Assembly: GCA_003538625.1 (NCBI GenBank)
Contig: DPRR01000018.1
Span: 1 to 14,220, forward strand
Source of the DNA: Ignavibacteriales bacterium
Lineage (GTDB): Bacteria; Bacteroidota; Ignavibacteria; Ignavibacteriales; Ignavibacteriaceae
Direction: 5' to 3'
Length of the DNA stretch: 14,220 nt
In this document: positions 1 to 5,985 of the stretch, in pieces
Layout: each line of letters begins with the position of its first letter
Numbering within the stretch: the stretch's first letter is position 1
Made by a program: the position numbers and the translations under genes
The notes under the pieces: generated by a model
Seen by the model: the letters and a program-made list of their open reading frames with translations, nothing else
Told to the model about the DNA's origin: nothing
Database searches by the model: none

Positions 1-54
1 TAGAGCACCTGACTCATAATCAGGGGGTCGCAGGATCATGCCCTGCTGGGCCCA
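1..54 (+). tRNA. tRNA-Met (CAU anticodon), 3' part
   Basis: The anticodon arm is complete: stem CCTGA/TCAGG with loop CTCATAA, anticodon CAT at 15-17. It is followed by a five-base variable loop and a GCAGG/CCTGC T-stem. The acceptor 3' strand TGGGCCC and discriminator A54 follow; CCA is not encoded (the next bases are CCC). The 5' acceptor strand and most of the D-arm lie outside the window. The sequence fits elongator tRNA-Met, though a CAU tRNA can also be the tRNA-Ile that is lysidine-modified by TilS, and the missing half prevents a firm choice. The T-loop reads ATCATGC rather than the usual TTCRANN, which is odd (see findings). Confidence 0.88.
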
Positions 55-66
55 CCCTAAAAATCA

Positions 67-100
67 AACACTTACACTCAACCGTGTAGGTGTTTTTTTA
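67..100 (+). terminator. Rho-independent terminator after the tRNA
   Basis: An 11-bp inverted repeat (67-77 with 84-94, one G-T wobble, 6-base loop) is followed by a run of seven T's. It lies 12 bases after the tRNA end and in the right orientation to end its transcript. Confidence 0.85.
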
Positions 101-947
101 TTTCTTGCCAAGTTCTTGCACAGTTTTATGGATTTTTCGATGATTTTTGGGTTTAGAGAATGGTGGAAATTGACACCATTCTTCTAACAAAATCAAATAT
201 GTAAATGGTTGCATCTTTTCGAAAAAACTCGTTTTGGAAAAAGGAAGAGTTGCAATCTTTGAGTTCATAACTCCGATACAGGTTTTACTTAATACTAGCA
301 AGGTTTTCAAAAATCCGGGCACAAAAAAAGAGGTCGAAAATGACCTCTTGTCCTGTATGGCTCCCCTGACAGTCGGAAGTTGCAACCTAATTTGTGAAAA
401 GTTGGTGTGAGATACCACCATTCTTGAATTAATGAAGCTTAGCCATATTCGAATGATTTTATACTGTAAACGTAGTTTTTGAGTTGTTTGTTATTGGTGC
501 AAAGTCGAAATGATTTGTTAGGGTGATTGCATTCTGGTTCTTGGAGGCAAGCAACACTTATTAGCTTTAATGAACGAAAAGACAAAGTGCTCATAGTCGG
601 CTAGCAAACAAAAAGTGTGACAGAAAAAAACAATAGAAGAGCTGGTGAGTGGAGTACCTATAAAAGACAAGATAGCCTGCAACGCTTCATTTTAATTAAG
701 TTAGGGCGATGGATTTTCATAGGCATGTGGTAGTAACTCGTGAAAAACAATGATTTTCCCCTTTTCATGGATTCAAAGTGCATTTCTAAACTTGTAGTAT
801 TTGTAAATTTTGTAAATAAGCTTACCTATCAGGTATAACAAAATCAGTGAAAGACATATCAGAAACCAACGGATTATTATGTAGATTTTTATAATAGTCC
901 AGATGATTTTAAGATATCTTGATATGTTACTGTAATTCAACATGTAT
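98..947. other. Gene-poor stretch between the tRNA and the ubiquitin-like operon
   Basis: No convincing gene is seen on either strand. A 107-codon minus-strand open frame exists at 98-421, but an intrinsic terminator for the same strand lies inside it, and the translation resembles no family known to me. The stretch holds that terminator (323-349). From about 540 to 800 there are only short protein-like scraps broken by stops, which could be decayed accessory DNA. No copy of the tRNA 3' end that could mark an attachment site was found here. Confidence 0.6.
323..349 (-). terminator. Minus-strand Rho-independent terminator
   Basis: A perfect 8-bp stem, AAGAGGTC (328-335) with GACCTCTT (342-349), has a 6-base loop. 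On the minus strand it is followed by a run of T's (A-run at 323-329 on the plus strand). It lies about 600 bases beyond the last gene of the minus-strand operon that ends at 948. It therefore either ends a long untranslated tail or belongs to a lost gene or small RNA. Confidence 0.7.
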
Positions 948-1253
948 TTATCTTAAATGATCGAGGTAATATTTTAATTCTCTTGCGTCTTCGGACTTTA
1001 AGCCTGATACTGTTATATAATCGCCACCATGACTTTCTATTTCGAGACGTGAGAACAACAACCATTCAGCACGGTGAATAAGCCGGACAACAGCGATGTC
1101 TTGAAAAGAGATGCTTTTGTTTGTAAACCCGATAATATTCCAACTCCTTTTCTGGTAGTACAGGAGCTTGCGGTTTGTATCAATTGTTGCCTTGTCACGG
1201 AAAAGAAGATTTCCTTTAGTGACAATAGGTATAGCTATGTATGTTTTTATCAT
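948..1253 (-). CDS. Small PH-like domain protein, last gene of the ubiquitin-like operon
   Basis: This is a 101-residue protein whose whole length reads like a small bacterial PH-like (pleckstrin-homology fold) domain. It has alternating beta-strand segments with a central 'ISFQDIAVVRLI' stretch, a Gly-Gly turn near residues 76-77, a strand 'YITVSGL' and a C-terminal amphipathic helix (residues 86-100). It has no signal peptide or membrane helix. Its start codon overlaps the stop of the CAP-domain gene by 4 bases (ATGA), which implies translational coupling. Bacterial PH-like domains often bind membranes or partner proteins. Together with the membrane-anchored JAMM peptidase this hints at action near the membrane, but that is inference. 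The family call rests on overall pattern only and could be wrong; the reality of the gene is better supported than its fold. Confidence 0.6.
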   Translation of the reverse strand: MIKTYIAIPIVTKGNLLFRDKATIDTNRKLLYYQKRSWNIIGFTNKSISFQDIAVVRLIHRAEWLLFSRLEIESHGGDYITVSGLKSEDARELKYYLDHLR

Positions 1254-1765
1254 CTGGACCTCCCGAAATTTTGAGTAACTAATAAATACTTTATTTTTAA
1301 ACCATTACACTCCTTAGGATAGAGCAATAACCCAAAACCGACATAGTTGTAATCAGGACAGAGCAAGTTTGCCCGGTGACCAGGTGAGTTATACCAACCC
1401 TTTATAATGTTTTTGCAAATGTTTGTTGCAGGAAGCAACTGTTGAGGATTTATATTTTTAATCAGTTGTACTATTGGACTAATCTGAATCGCATTACCAA
1501 CAGCGGGATAGTCAGCAAGATTTTCACCAACTATATCATAAAAACCAATAAGCCCGCAATATTCCATTCTGTCAAATAGGGTTTCAACTTTCTTGCAATA
1601 TGGATTATCATGCAGAAAAAACTTATGCGTGTACATTTCATTCGTGTGCATTTGCCCCATCCTGTCCAAATAGTTTGAGTAAGCTACCGGTTGCATTCCA
1701 AATCTGACCCTAACTTCATTCGTGAGGTTGAAGATTTCTGTTTTTATTTGTTGCATATAATCCAT
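1250..1765 (-). CDS. CAP (SCP/PR-1/YkwD-type) domain protein without signal peptide
   Basis: This 171-residue protein is nearly all CAP domain. It shows the opening 'NEVRVRFG' helix, His40 in 'MHTNEM', a second His at 52 ('FLHDNP'), the 'GENLA' signature at 80-84 with Glu81, 'WYNSPGHRANLL' at 124-135 with His130, and the closing 'TQNFG' strand. The cavity residues typical of the family (His, Glu, His) are therefore present. CAP proteins are normally exported, yet the N-terminus (MDYMQQIKTE) shows no signal peptide, lipobox or membrane segment, so this one is predicted to stay in the cytosol. Met4 is an alternative start. The gene lies 12 bases after the E1-like gene and overlaps the next gene by 4 bases. 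Its biochemical role is unknown. Because it sits beside E1, JAMM and E2-like genes, a role on modified or target proteins is conceivable but unproven. Confidence 0.85.
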   Translation of the reverse strand: MDYMQQIKTEIFNLTNEVRVRFGMQPVAYSNYLDRMGQMHTNEMYTHKFFLHDNPYCKKVETLFDRMEYCGLIGFYDIVGENLADYPAVGNAIQISPIVQLIKNINPQQLLPATNICKNIIKGWYNSPGHRANLLCPDYNYVGFGLLLYPKECNGLKIKYLLVTQNFGRSR

Positions 1766-1777
1766 TTCACTCTAATT

Positions 1778-2671
1778 TTAAGATTTGTGAATACAGCTTC
1801 TTAAATCACCGCTACCTCCACAGTCAGGACAAGGTTTATACTTTGGCGGACATTCAGCTTCAATTTTTTGAAATACTGAGTTAAAGGTTATTGCTCTGCC
1901 TTCAGAACCGGCAAAAGTTCTTTGGAACAGTGAACCGACTTCAGTACCATAAGCCGGATGAATTTTCAATTGTAAAAGATTTCTTTCCCACCGGTTACCA
2001 AACCAGTTTGAAAATTCGTAGCCAGGTACATCGTTATGAAGTATTGCCATAATCAACATTCCTACGTATGCATCCAGAATCTGACTGTGAAATATGGTAT
2101 TGCAGTTGGAACTGATTCTGATTTCACTTTTGCTATTTTGCTGTGCTTCATATCTAGGCGAAACGGCGCAGCGGAAACAAGCAGGTGTTACTCCAGGAAT
2201 CGTAAATACGATTTCGGCTGCCTGTGATTTTTCATAGAACCCAGCCCAAATAGCGGGTTTACCGTAACGTAATGCTAACTTATTTCCGAATGCCTGAGCT
2301 GAGAATGAGTCGGTCAGGAAAAGGAACAAATCACCTTTGCCGAAAATGGAATCTAACTCATTGTCATCCATCACCAGGAAGTTTTTAGTAATACCGGTGT
2401 AATCCAAACCTGCATTTACATTCAGTAAGTGCTCGCCAAGGGCATCCACCTTTAGTTTCCCGAGTTGGTGCATCTCATAACCTTGTCTTGTAAGGTTCAC
2501 ATCATCAACCGTATCAAAATCCGACACAGTGAGTTTACCAGTAGCTGAACGGGCCAGGGATTCATACAGGCAGTATGCACCACCAGCACCAACACCAATA
2601 ATGTGAGTGTGTTGGAGCAAGTCAACATTCACTGCTCCATTAATGCGATTGTAATTTTCAATTTTTTTCAT
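1778..2671 (-). CDS. ThiF/E1-like adenylating enzyme
   Basis: This 297-residue protein has the Rossmann-type E1/MoeB/ThiF fold. The nucleotide-binding loop 'IIGVGAGGAYCL' lies at residues 24-35. The acidic strand 'VSDFDTVDDVNLTRQ' at 49-63 supplies the Asp and the Asn-x-x-Arg used in ATP binding, and 'GKLK' at 71-74 gives the conserved Lys. A 'CFRC' pair at 165-168 and a 'CPDC' pair at 281-284 match the two CxxC knuckles that bind zinc in MoeB/ThiF proteins. Cys190 is another conspicuous cysteine. Known relatives activate the C-terminal glycine of a ubiquitin-like protein by adenylation. The start overlaps the upstream JAMM gene by 4 bases, and the E2-like gene lies before that, so it is the likely E1 of a ubiquitin-like pathway. 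A PRTRC-type ThiF (ParB-related, ThiF-related cassette) was considered, but no ParB gene is present. Confidence 0.93.
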   Translation of the reverse strand: MKKIENYNRINGAVNVDLLQHTHIIGVGAGGAYCLYESLARSATGKLTVSDFDTVDDVNLTRQGYEMHQLGKLKVDALGEHLLNVNAGLDYTGITKNFLVMDDNELDSIFGKGDLFLFLTDSFSAQAFGNKLALRYGKPAIWAGFYEKSQAAEIVFTIPGVTPACFRCAVSPRYEAQQNSKSEIRISSNCNTIFHSQILDAYVGMLIMAILHNDVPGYEFSNWFGNRWERNLLQLKIHPAYGTEVGSLFQRTFAGSEGRAITFNSVFQKIEAECPPKYKPCPDCGGSGDLRSCIHKS

Positions 2672-3351
2672 GACAAAATTCTATTAAAGTAGTTAGTAAA
2701 TATGTATATGGTTTTAATCAAGAACCAACTCAGGCTGAACGTTATCAGCAATAACCATACGATCCAAATAATCCGCACAACCGAATCGAATTTTGTTCTT
2801 CTTTTAAATCCCTTGACGAAAAAGATATTCGGACTTACAGGTGATTCGTTTAAAGCCGCTGAAGTTTTTTTCTGGAAATAATCATCCGGCAATACTTCAA
2901 CATCAGCACTAATGGTTTCTTTTGACTTATTTGGGAGAATGTGAGCATTGATTTTAAAGCCTCCATCCGGCACTGTAAAAACAATGGGAGTTATGTAGTG
3001 TTTGCGGGGCATACATTCGAACATACTTGCAAAGTATTCAAGATCAGGTGGACTAAGACGACCATATCCATGAGGATGACTATGAATGAAACCAATGCAT
3101 GACAACCCTTCATCGTTCCAAATCCGTTTGATTTCAGGGTTCAAAAACTCAGTATTGAAGGTATAGGAAGAACGAGTAATACGGGCGTGTTTGTCAAAGA
3201 CAAACTTTTGAACTATCATATCATCTTCTTTTCCGAAGAGTAAACCACCCGATTCAGCAGGACGGCTGCCAATAGTGTTGATGATTTCATTGTAGGCACT
3301 TTCCAAAATCTTCATTTTGGGACGACCGTTCATTTCTTTTATTTTTTTCAT
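2668..3351 (-). CDS. JAMM/JAB (MPN+) metallopeptidase with C-terminal membrane helix
   Basis: The 227-residue protein carries a complete JAMM zinc site: Glu33 in 'PAESGG', then His90 and His92 in 'FIHSHPHG', and Asp103 in 'SPPDLEYF'. The spacing is exactly H-x-H-x10-D. JAMM proteins cleave isopeptide or peptide bonds after ubiquitin-like modifiers, or trim modifier precursors. After the domain (about residues 13-160) comes a linker and a strongly hydrophobic segment at about 192-218, predicted to be a single membrane helix near the C-terminus. The catalytic domain has no signal peptide and so should face the cytosol as a tail-anchored enzyme. The gene follows the E2-like gene by 48 bases and overlaps the E1-like gene by 4. 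Met7 and Met13 are possible alternative starts, and no clear ribosome binding site helps to choose. Confidence 0.93.
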   Translation of the reverse strand: MKKIKEMNGRPKMKILESAYNEIINTIGSRPAESGGLLFGKEDDMIVQKFVFDKHARITRSSYTFNTEFLNPEIKRIWNDEGLSCIGFIHSHPHGYGRLSPPDLEYFASMFECMPRKHYITPIVFTVPDGGFKINAHILPNKSKETISADVEVLPDDYFQKKTSAALNESPVSPNIFFVKGFKRRTKFDSVVRIIWIVWLLLITFSLSWFLIKTIYIFTNYFNRILS

Positions 3352-3399
3352 ATCAATTATCTGTTTTAAATGTTTGACAACGATTAAAATAGTCCTGTT

Positions 3400-4089
3400 T
3401 TATCCGAACAGCCAATCCCAAAAACCTCCGCTTCTGTTATTACTATTATTAGCAGAGCTGTTGTTTCGATTTGTACCTTGAGTAATCTGCTGATCAAGGG
3501 TTCTGCCTGTTTTGATGTACTCATGCGTAAGTTCAGCCCACTGAATAGAGATATTTTTTGCTCCCTCCAGCGATGTTGGTTCATGACCAGAAGAGATACA
3601 GATTTTCTGACCACCCCGTGCCGAAGGCAAACGGTGTACTATATGTGCATCAGAGCTACGGTGACGGTATGAAGGCTGCTCAATGATATCCACTTCGAAC
3701 TTTTCGTCTATTCTCACATAACGGAACTTGTACAAGGCACTACCGTCTTTGGTGCGATAAGTAGCCGGAGAAAAATCGGCATATAATGTGCCATCCAATA
3801 ACTGTTCAGGAAAAGCAGAAGGGCATGCTGCCCTTCTGTAATCGTTAACATGTAATGTTCCGGGAAGAATTTCCTCACCACCATGGAGAGTACCGGGTTT
3901 GATTTCTTCACCACCGTGAAGTGTTCCTGGCTTGATTTCTTCGCCACCATGCAATGTTCCCGGAAGAATTTCCTCACCACCGTGCAGTGTACCGGGAAGA
4001 ATTTTTTCACCACCATTCATGGGGTTGAAAGTGGGACTCGGTTTTGAGTCGTGAGCTGGACTTCCGTTTGAAATTAAAACTTTTTTCAT
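3400..4089 (-). CDS. E2-like (UBC-fold) protein with N-terminal LHGG tandem repeats
   Basis: This 229-residue protein has four parts. Residues 1-25 are a polar leader. Residues 26-80 are five exact-length 11-residue repeats of the form GGEE-I-L/K-PGTLH. Residues about 84-200 form a globular domain. The end is an Asn/Ser/Gly-rich linker closing with 'GGFWDWLFG'. In the globular domain, 'DAHIVHRLP' (148-155), a GG turn, then 'KICISS' with Cys164, and a later 'WAELTHEYIKTG' helix follow the order His-containing loop, Gly turn, catalytic Cys, C-terminal Trp helix seen in bacterial E2-like proteins. Cys164 is therefore the candidate catalytic cysteine. This assignment is by pattern plus context (first gene of an operon with JAMM and E1-like genes) and is moderate. 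If correct, it would receive an activated modifier from the E1-like protein and pass it on. A start at Met24 is possible but would remove the leader. Confidence 0.6.
   Translation of the reverse strand: MKKVLISNGSPAHDSKPSPTFNPMNGGEKILPGTLHGGEEILPGTLHGGEEIKPGTLHGGEEIKPGTLHGGEEILPGTLHVNDYRRAACPSAFPEQLLDGTLYADFSPATYRTKDGSALYKFRYVRIDEKFEVDIIEQPSYRHRSSDAHIVHRLPSARGGQKICISSGHEPTSLEGAKNISIQWAELTHEYIKTGRTLDQQITQGTNRNNSSANNSNNRSGGFWDWLFG
3850..4014 (-). repeat. Five tandem 33-bp coding repeats (11-residue LHGG repeats)
   Basis: Five in-frame 33-bp units encode GGEKILPGTLH, GGEEILPGTLH, GGEEIKPGTLH twice, and GGEEILPGTLH. The protein repeats are nearly identical while third codon positions differ: the Leu before the His uses CTG, TTG, CTT, CTC and TTA in the five copies. 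The repeats are thus old and kept at protein level, not a recent slippage product. They are coding and have no spacers, so this is not a CRISPR array. Confidence 0.95.
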
Positions 4090-4096
4090 TGTTATT

Positions 4097-4134
4097 AAAA
4101 AGCCGCTTGGTTTAAAACTTCATACAGATGCGGC
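4097..4134 (-). terminator. Terminator-like hairpin directly upstream of the E2-like gene
   Basis: On the minus strand, GCCGC (4134-4130) pairs with GCGGC (4106-4102) across a 23-base loop, followed by five T's (4101-4097). The T-run ends 7 bases before the ATG at 4089, leaving no room for a promoter between them. It either stops transcription from upstream or acts as an attenuator for the operon. The long loop weakens the case for a simple terminator. Confidence 0.45.
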
Positions 4135-4135
4135 A

Positions 4136-4300
4136 TTAACTGTTTGAAGCTTGTTTCTTAAACTTGTTACCCGCCAGATTGTCAAAGAACTTTTTCAGTG
4201 TTATTGATTCTGACTCATGTATGCCAATACTTATGCCGTTTGCATTTAAGAACAATTCGAAATAAAAGTAGAAACACGCAAACCATTGATTGGTAATGGT
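4136..4300 (-). pseudogene. Possible gene remnant, 54 codons, no start codon
   Basis: A minus-strand stretch open between stops encodes 54 residues of protein-like composition, with a segment 'SITLKKFFDNLAGNKFKKQ'. There is no in-frame ATG or GTG, only one TTG, and a stop immediately precedes it. It therefore looks like the 3' end of a broken gene. I recognise no family. Chance remains possible at this length. Confidence 0.25.
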
Positions 4301-4313
4301 TTAGTAGGTGTTT
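4272..4313 (-). terminator. Hairpin downstream of the radical SAM operon, possible terminator
   Basis: An outer stem AAACAC/GTGTTT and an inner 8-bp stem AAACCATT/AATGGTTT enclose a 7-base loop. The inner arm shares the 10-mer CGCAAACCAT with the terminator at 7157-7188, which suggests related terminator sequences. The T-run on the minus strand is weak, so this is a modest call. It would end transcription about 320 bases after the DUF5680 gene. Confidence 0.4.
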
Positions 4314-4368
4314 GTTAAAAAGAAGCATGAATGAAAAGAAAGAAATTTAAGGTAGAATTTAACCTTAA

Positions 4369-4560
4369 TTATTTGTTGAGTTTCTTTAAATATTCGATAG
4401 CGAATGACTTTGGGGTACAGGACATTTCTTTAGTATTCTTCAAATTCAGCAAAAGCCAGAGGTATGAGTACAGCCATTTTGTTTCATAACGGACAATCGA
4501 TCCAAAGCAATGAGGTAAATAATTACAAAATAATTTATGTAGAACTTTCGTACTTGATCT
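4369..4560 (-). pseudogene. Possible gene remnant, 63 codons, start missing
   Basis: A minus-strand open stretch encodes 63 residues of protein-like composition, including 'YETKWLYSYLWLLLNLKNT' and the ending 'SFAIEYLKKLNK'. Its only in-frame ATG is at codon 46, and a stop directly precedes the stretch. Just upstream, another frame starts with ATG near 4611 and stops after 14 codons, as expected of a frameshifted gene. I do not recognise the family. Confidence 0.3.
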
Positions 4561-4634
4561 TTACCAGTTTAAGCTTTTTGAGGTTGGGAAATATATACCT
4601 CTGTTCTTTCCATTAAAAAAGAACTCGATGAAGA

Positions 4635-5144
4635 TTACAAATTAATAGATAGTGAATTACAGATCATTTCTGAGGTAATTGATCCTTCAATATTAAAAAC
4701 ACCTCCGAAATATTTCTTCATGTAAATTAATTTGCCGTTTAGAAATATTTTCTCACATCCAATAAAATCTAAAATATCACCCTGATGTTCATTAATGTAT
4801 TGGTAGTTAAACGCATTATAGAATGATGGGCCACGAACTGGAAATGACTGAGGAACATTTGATAAAGACTGAATCAAGAACTTGAAGCATTCTTTTGTAT
4901 CAACACCCTGCTCAGTAATGCCGCCACGATAAGACATAGACCAGATTGGGATTTCCGATTCATAAATGATCTCTAATCCTGCATCAATAGCGCTACCATA
5001 GTAATTATCTTTATACAGGTAATTGTCTTTAGCAAATAAATATTCTTTGAGATGGTTCGGATACCTGTTGGATTTTAGACCAGAAGCGTAAGTTGATAAT
5101 TTGGCAGAGTAAATAAAATCTCTTAGTTTGGGTAAATGATTCAT
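4635..5144 (-). CDS. DUF5680 domain protein
   Basis: This 169-residue protein matches the DUF5680 pattern along its length. It has 'DFIYSAKLSTYAS' at residues 9-21, 'YLYKDNYYGSAID' at 42-54, 'IPIWSMSYRGG' at 65-75, 'FPVRGPSFY' at 101-109, 'HQGDILDFIGCEKI' at 120-133, and a final 'KYFGGVF' at 144-150. The family's function is unknown. Members occur alone or attached to helix-turn-helix domains; here it is alone, with no signal peptide or membrane helix. It starts 2 bases after the stop of the SPL-type radical SAM gene, so it is almost certainly co-transcribed and perhaps translationally coupled. It is the last gene of a three-gene unit with two radical SAM enzymes. Confidence 0.8.
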   Translation of the reverse strand: MNHLPKLRDFIYSAKLSTYASGLKSNRYPNHLKEYLFAKDNYLYKDNYYGSAIDAGLEIIYESEIPIWSMSYRGGITEQGVDTKECFKFLIQSLSNVPQSFPVRGPSFYNAFNYQYINEHQGDILDFIGCEKIFLNGKLIYMKKYFGGVFNIEGSITSEMICNSLSINL

Positions 5145-5146
5145 TT

Positions 5147-5962
5147 TTACTTTTTTTTGTCAGTTGAATGATCAAAATATATTCTGTATTTCAAATCTTT
5201 ATTTTTACAATACAATTCGATTTCCGACTTTAATGATTGCCAGTAACAGGATTGACTGTTAAGGTTTGCGTAGAAACCAAAATACTCAGGTAAGACTTGA
5301 TTGATAAACTCAAGTATTTTAGCCCTATTATTGGAGCGAATGTTTAAGTTCTCGAATGAAAAATTTCGAGTATAAGGAATTGTTTCTTCAAGTAGATCTT
5401 TGAAATTAGTAACGTAAGGAAAAATTGGAGAAATAAATAAATAAGATTCTATTCCTGCTTCACTAAGTTGCTTTATAACATTTATCCTTGACTGAGGACT
5501 TGAAGCATAAGGTTCCATCATGTTTGAAAGTTTTTGATCAAGAGTATTAAGTGATATTCCAACACGAAGATTTTTAAACTGTATGAGTAAATCAATATCA
5601 CGAAGGATAGAGCTTGACTTAGTCAATATCTCAATATTTGGTTGACTGACAAGTAGATTTTTCAATATTCCTTTCGTGTTACCGTACTTCAATTCGGTTT
5701 GTTGATATGGGTCAGTTACAGAACCTATTAAGATGGTTTTTCCGTTAAAGCTTGTTAGTCTTATGGTATTTGCAGAGTTAATTTTTACATCTACAAATTC
5801 CCCCCATGTATCAGAACTATGCCCTGTAAATCTTTTCATAAAATCTGCATAACAGTATATACAAGCATGCTGACAACCAACATAAGGATTTATTACATAA
5901 TCTGCATCTGGGAGCTTACTTTCTGTAATAATACTTTTTGTGGTAATTTCTTTTATTTTCAT
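5147..5962 (-). CDS. Radical SAM protein, SPL/COG1533 family
   Basis: This 271-residue protein has the radical SAM cluster motif 'CQHACIYCYA' at residues 30-39. Cys30, Cys34 and Cys37 are set as C-x3-C-x2-C and preceded by 'NPYVG', the hallmark arrangement of the spore-photoproduct-lyase-like COG1533 group. 'GSVTDPYQQTE' at 80-90 is a second family signature. These enzymes bind a [4Fe-4S] cluster and cleave S-adenosylmethionine to a 5'-deoxyadenosyl radical. True SplB repairs spore DNA, but most members of the group have unknown substrates, and spore repair is not expected in a Bacteroidota-like host. The gene starts 23 bases after the preceding radical SAM gene and ends 2 bases before the DUF5680 gene. 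No auxiliary cluster motif is apparent. Confidence 0.9.
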   Translation of the reverse strand: MKIKEITTKSIITESKLPDADYVINPYVGCQHACIYCYADFMKRFTGHSSDTWGEFVDVKINSANTIRLTSFNGKTILIGSVTDPYQQTELKYGNTKGILKNLLVSQPNIEILTKSSSILRDIDLLIQFKNLRVGISLNTLDQKLSNMMEPYASSPQSRINVIKQLSEAGIESYLFISPIFPYVTNFKDLLEETIPYTRNFSFENLNIRSNNRAKILEFINQVLPEYFGFYANLNSQSCYWQSLKSEIELYCKNKDLKYRIYFDHSTDKKK

Positions 5963-5985
5963 GACTCATTATTTTTAAAATATGA

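Larger units (their letters stand above)
4090..4634. other. Intergenic stretch with gene remnants and two hairpins
   Basis: There is no intact gene in these 545 bases. The region holds a terminator-like hairpin just before the E2-like gene (4097-4134), a longer hairpin at 4272-4313, and an AT-rich inverted repeat TTAAGGT/ACCTTAA at 4347-4368. It also holds two start-less open stretches on the minus strand (4136-4300 and 4369-4560), listed separately. The pattern suggests decayed small genes between two operons. Confidence 0.6.

Noticed and set aside
98..421. 107-codon minus-strand open frame
   Set aside because: An intrinsic terminator for the same strand lies inside it, its composition is not that of a known family, and no ribosome binding site or neighbour supports it.
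3850..4014. Regular 33-bp repeats that might suggest a CRISPR array
   Set aside because: The units are contiguous with no spacers, lie in frame within a gene and conserve protein sequence; no cas genes are present.
3714..4016. 100-codon minus-strand frame with repeated VVxKFF units
   Set aside because: It is the out-of-frame reading of the repeat region of the E2-like gene. The E2-like frame shows synonymous-site divergence, while this one does not conserve its residues.
2668..4089. Assignment of the operon to the PRTRC plasmid cassette
   Set aside because: ThiF and JAB-like proteins would fit, but no ParB homologue or other PRTRC component is present, and the CAP and PH-like genes do not belong to it as I know it.
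5147..5962. Spore photoproduct lyase (SplB) as a specific function
   Set aside because: Only the broader COG1533 motifs are visible, and nothing in the window suggests a spore-forming host.
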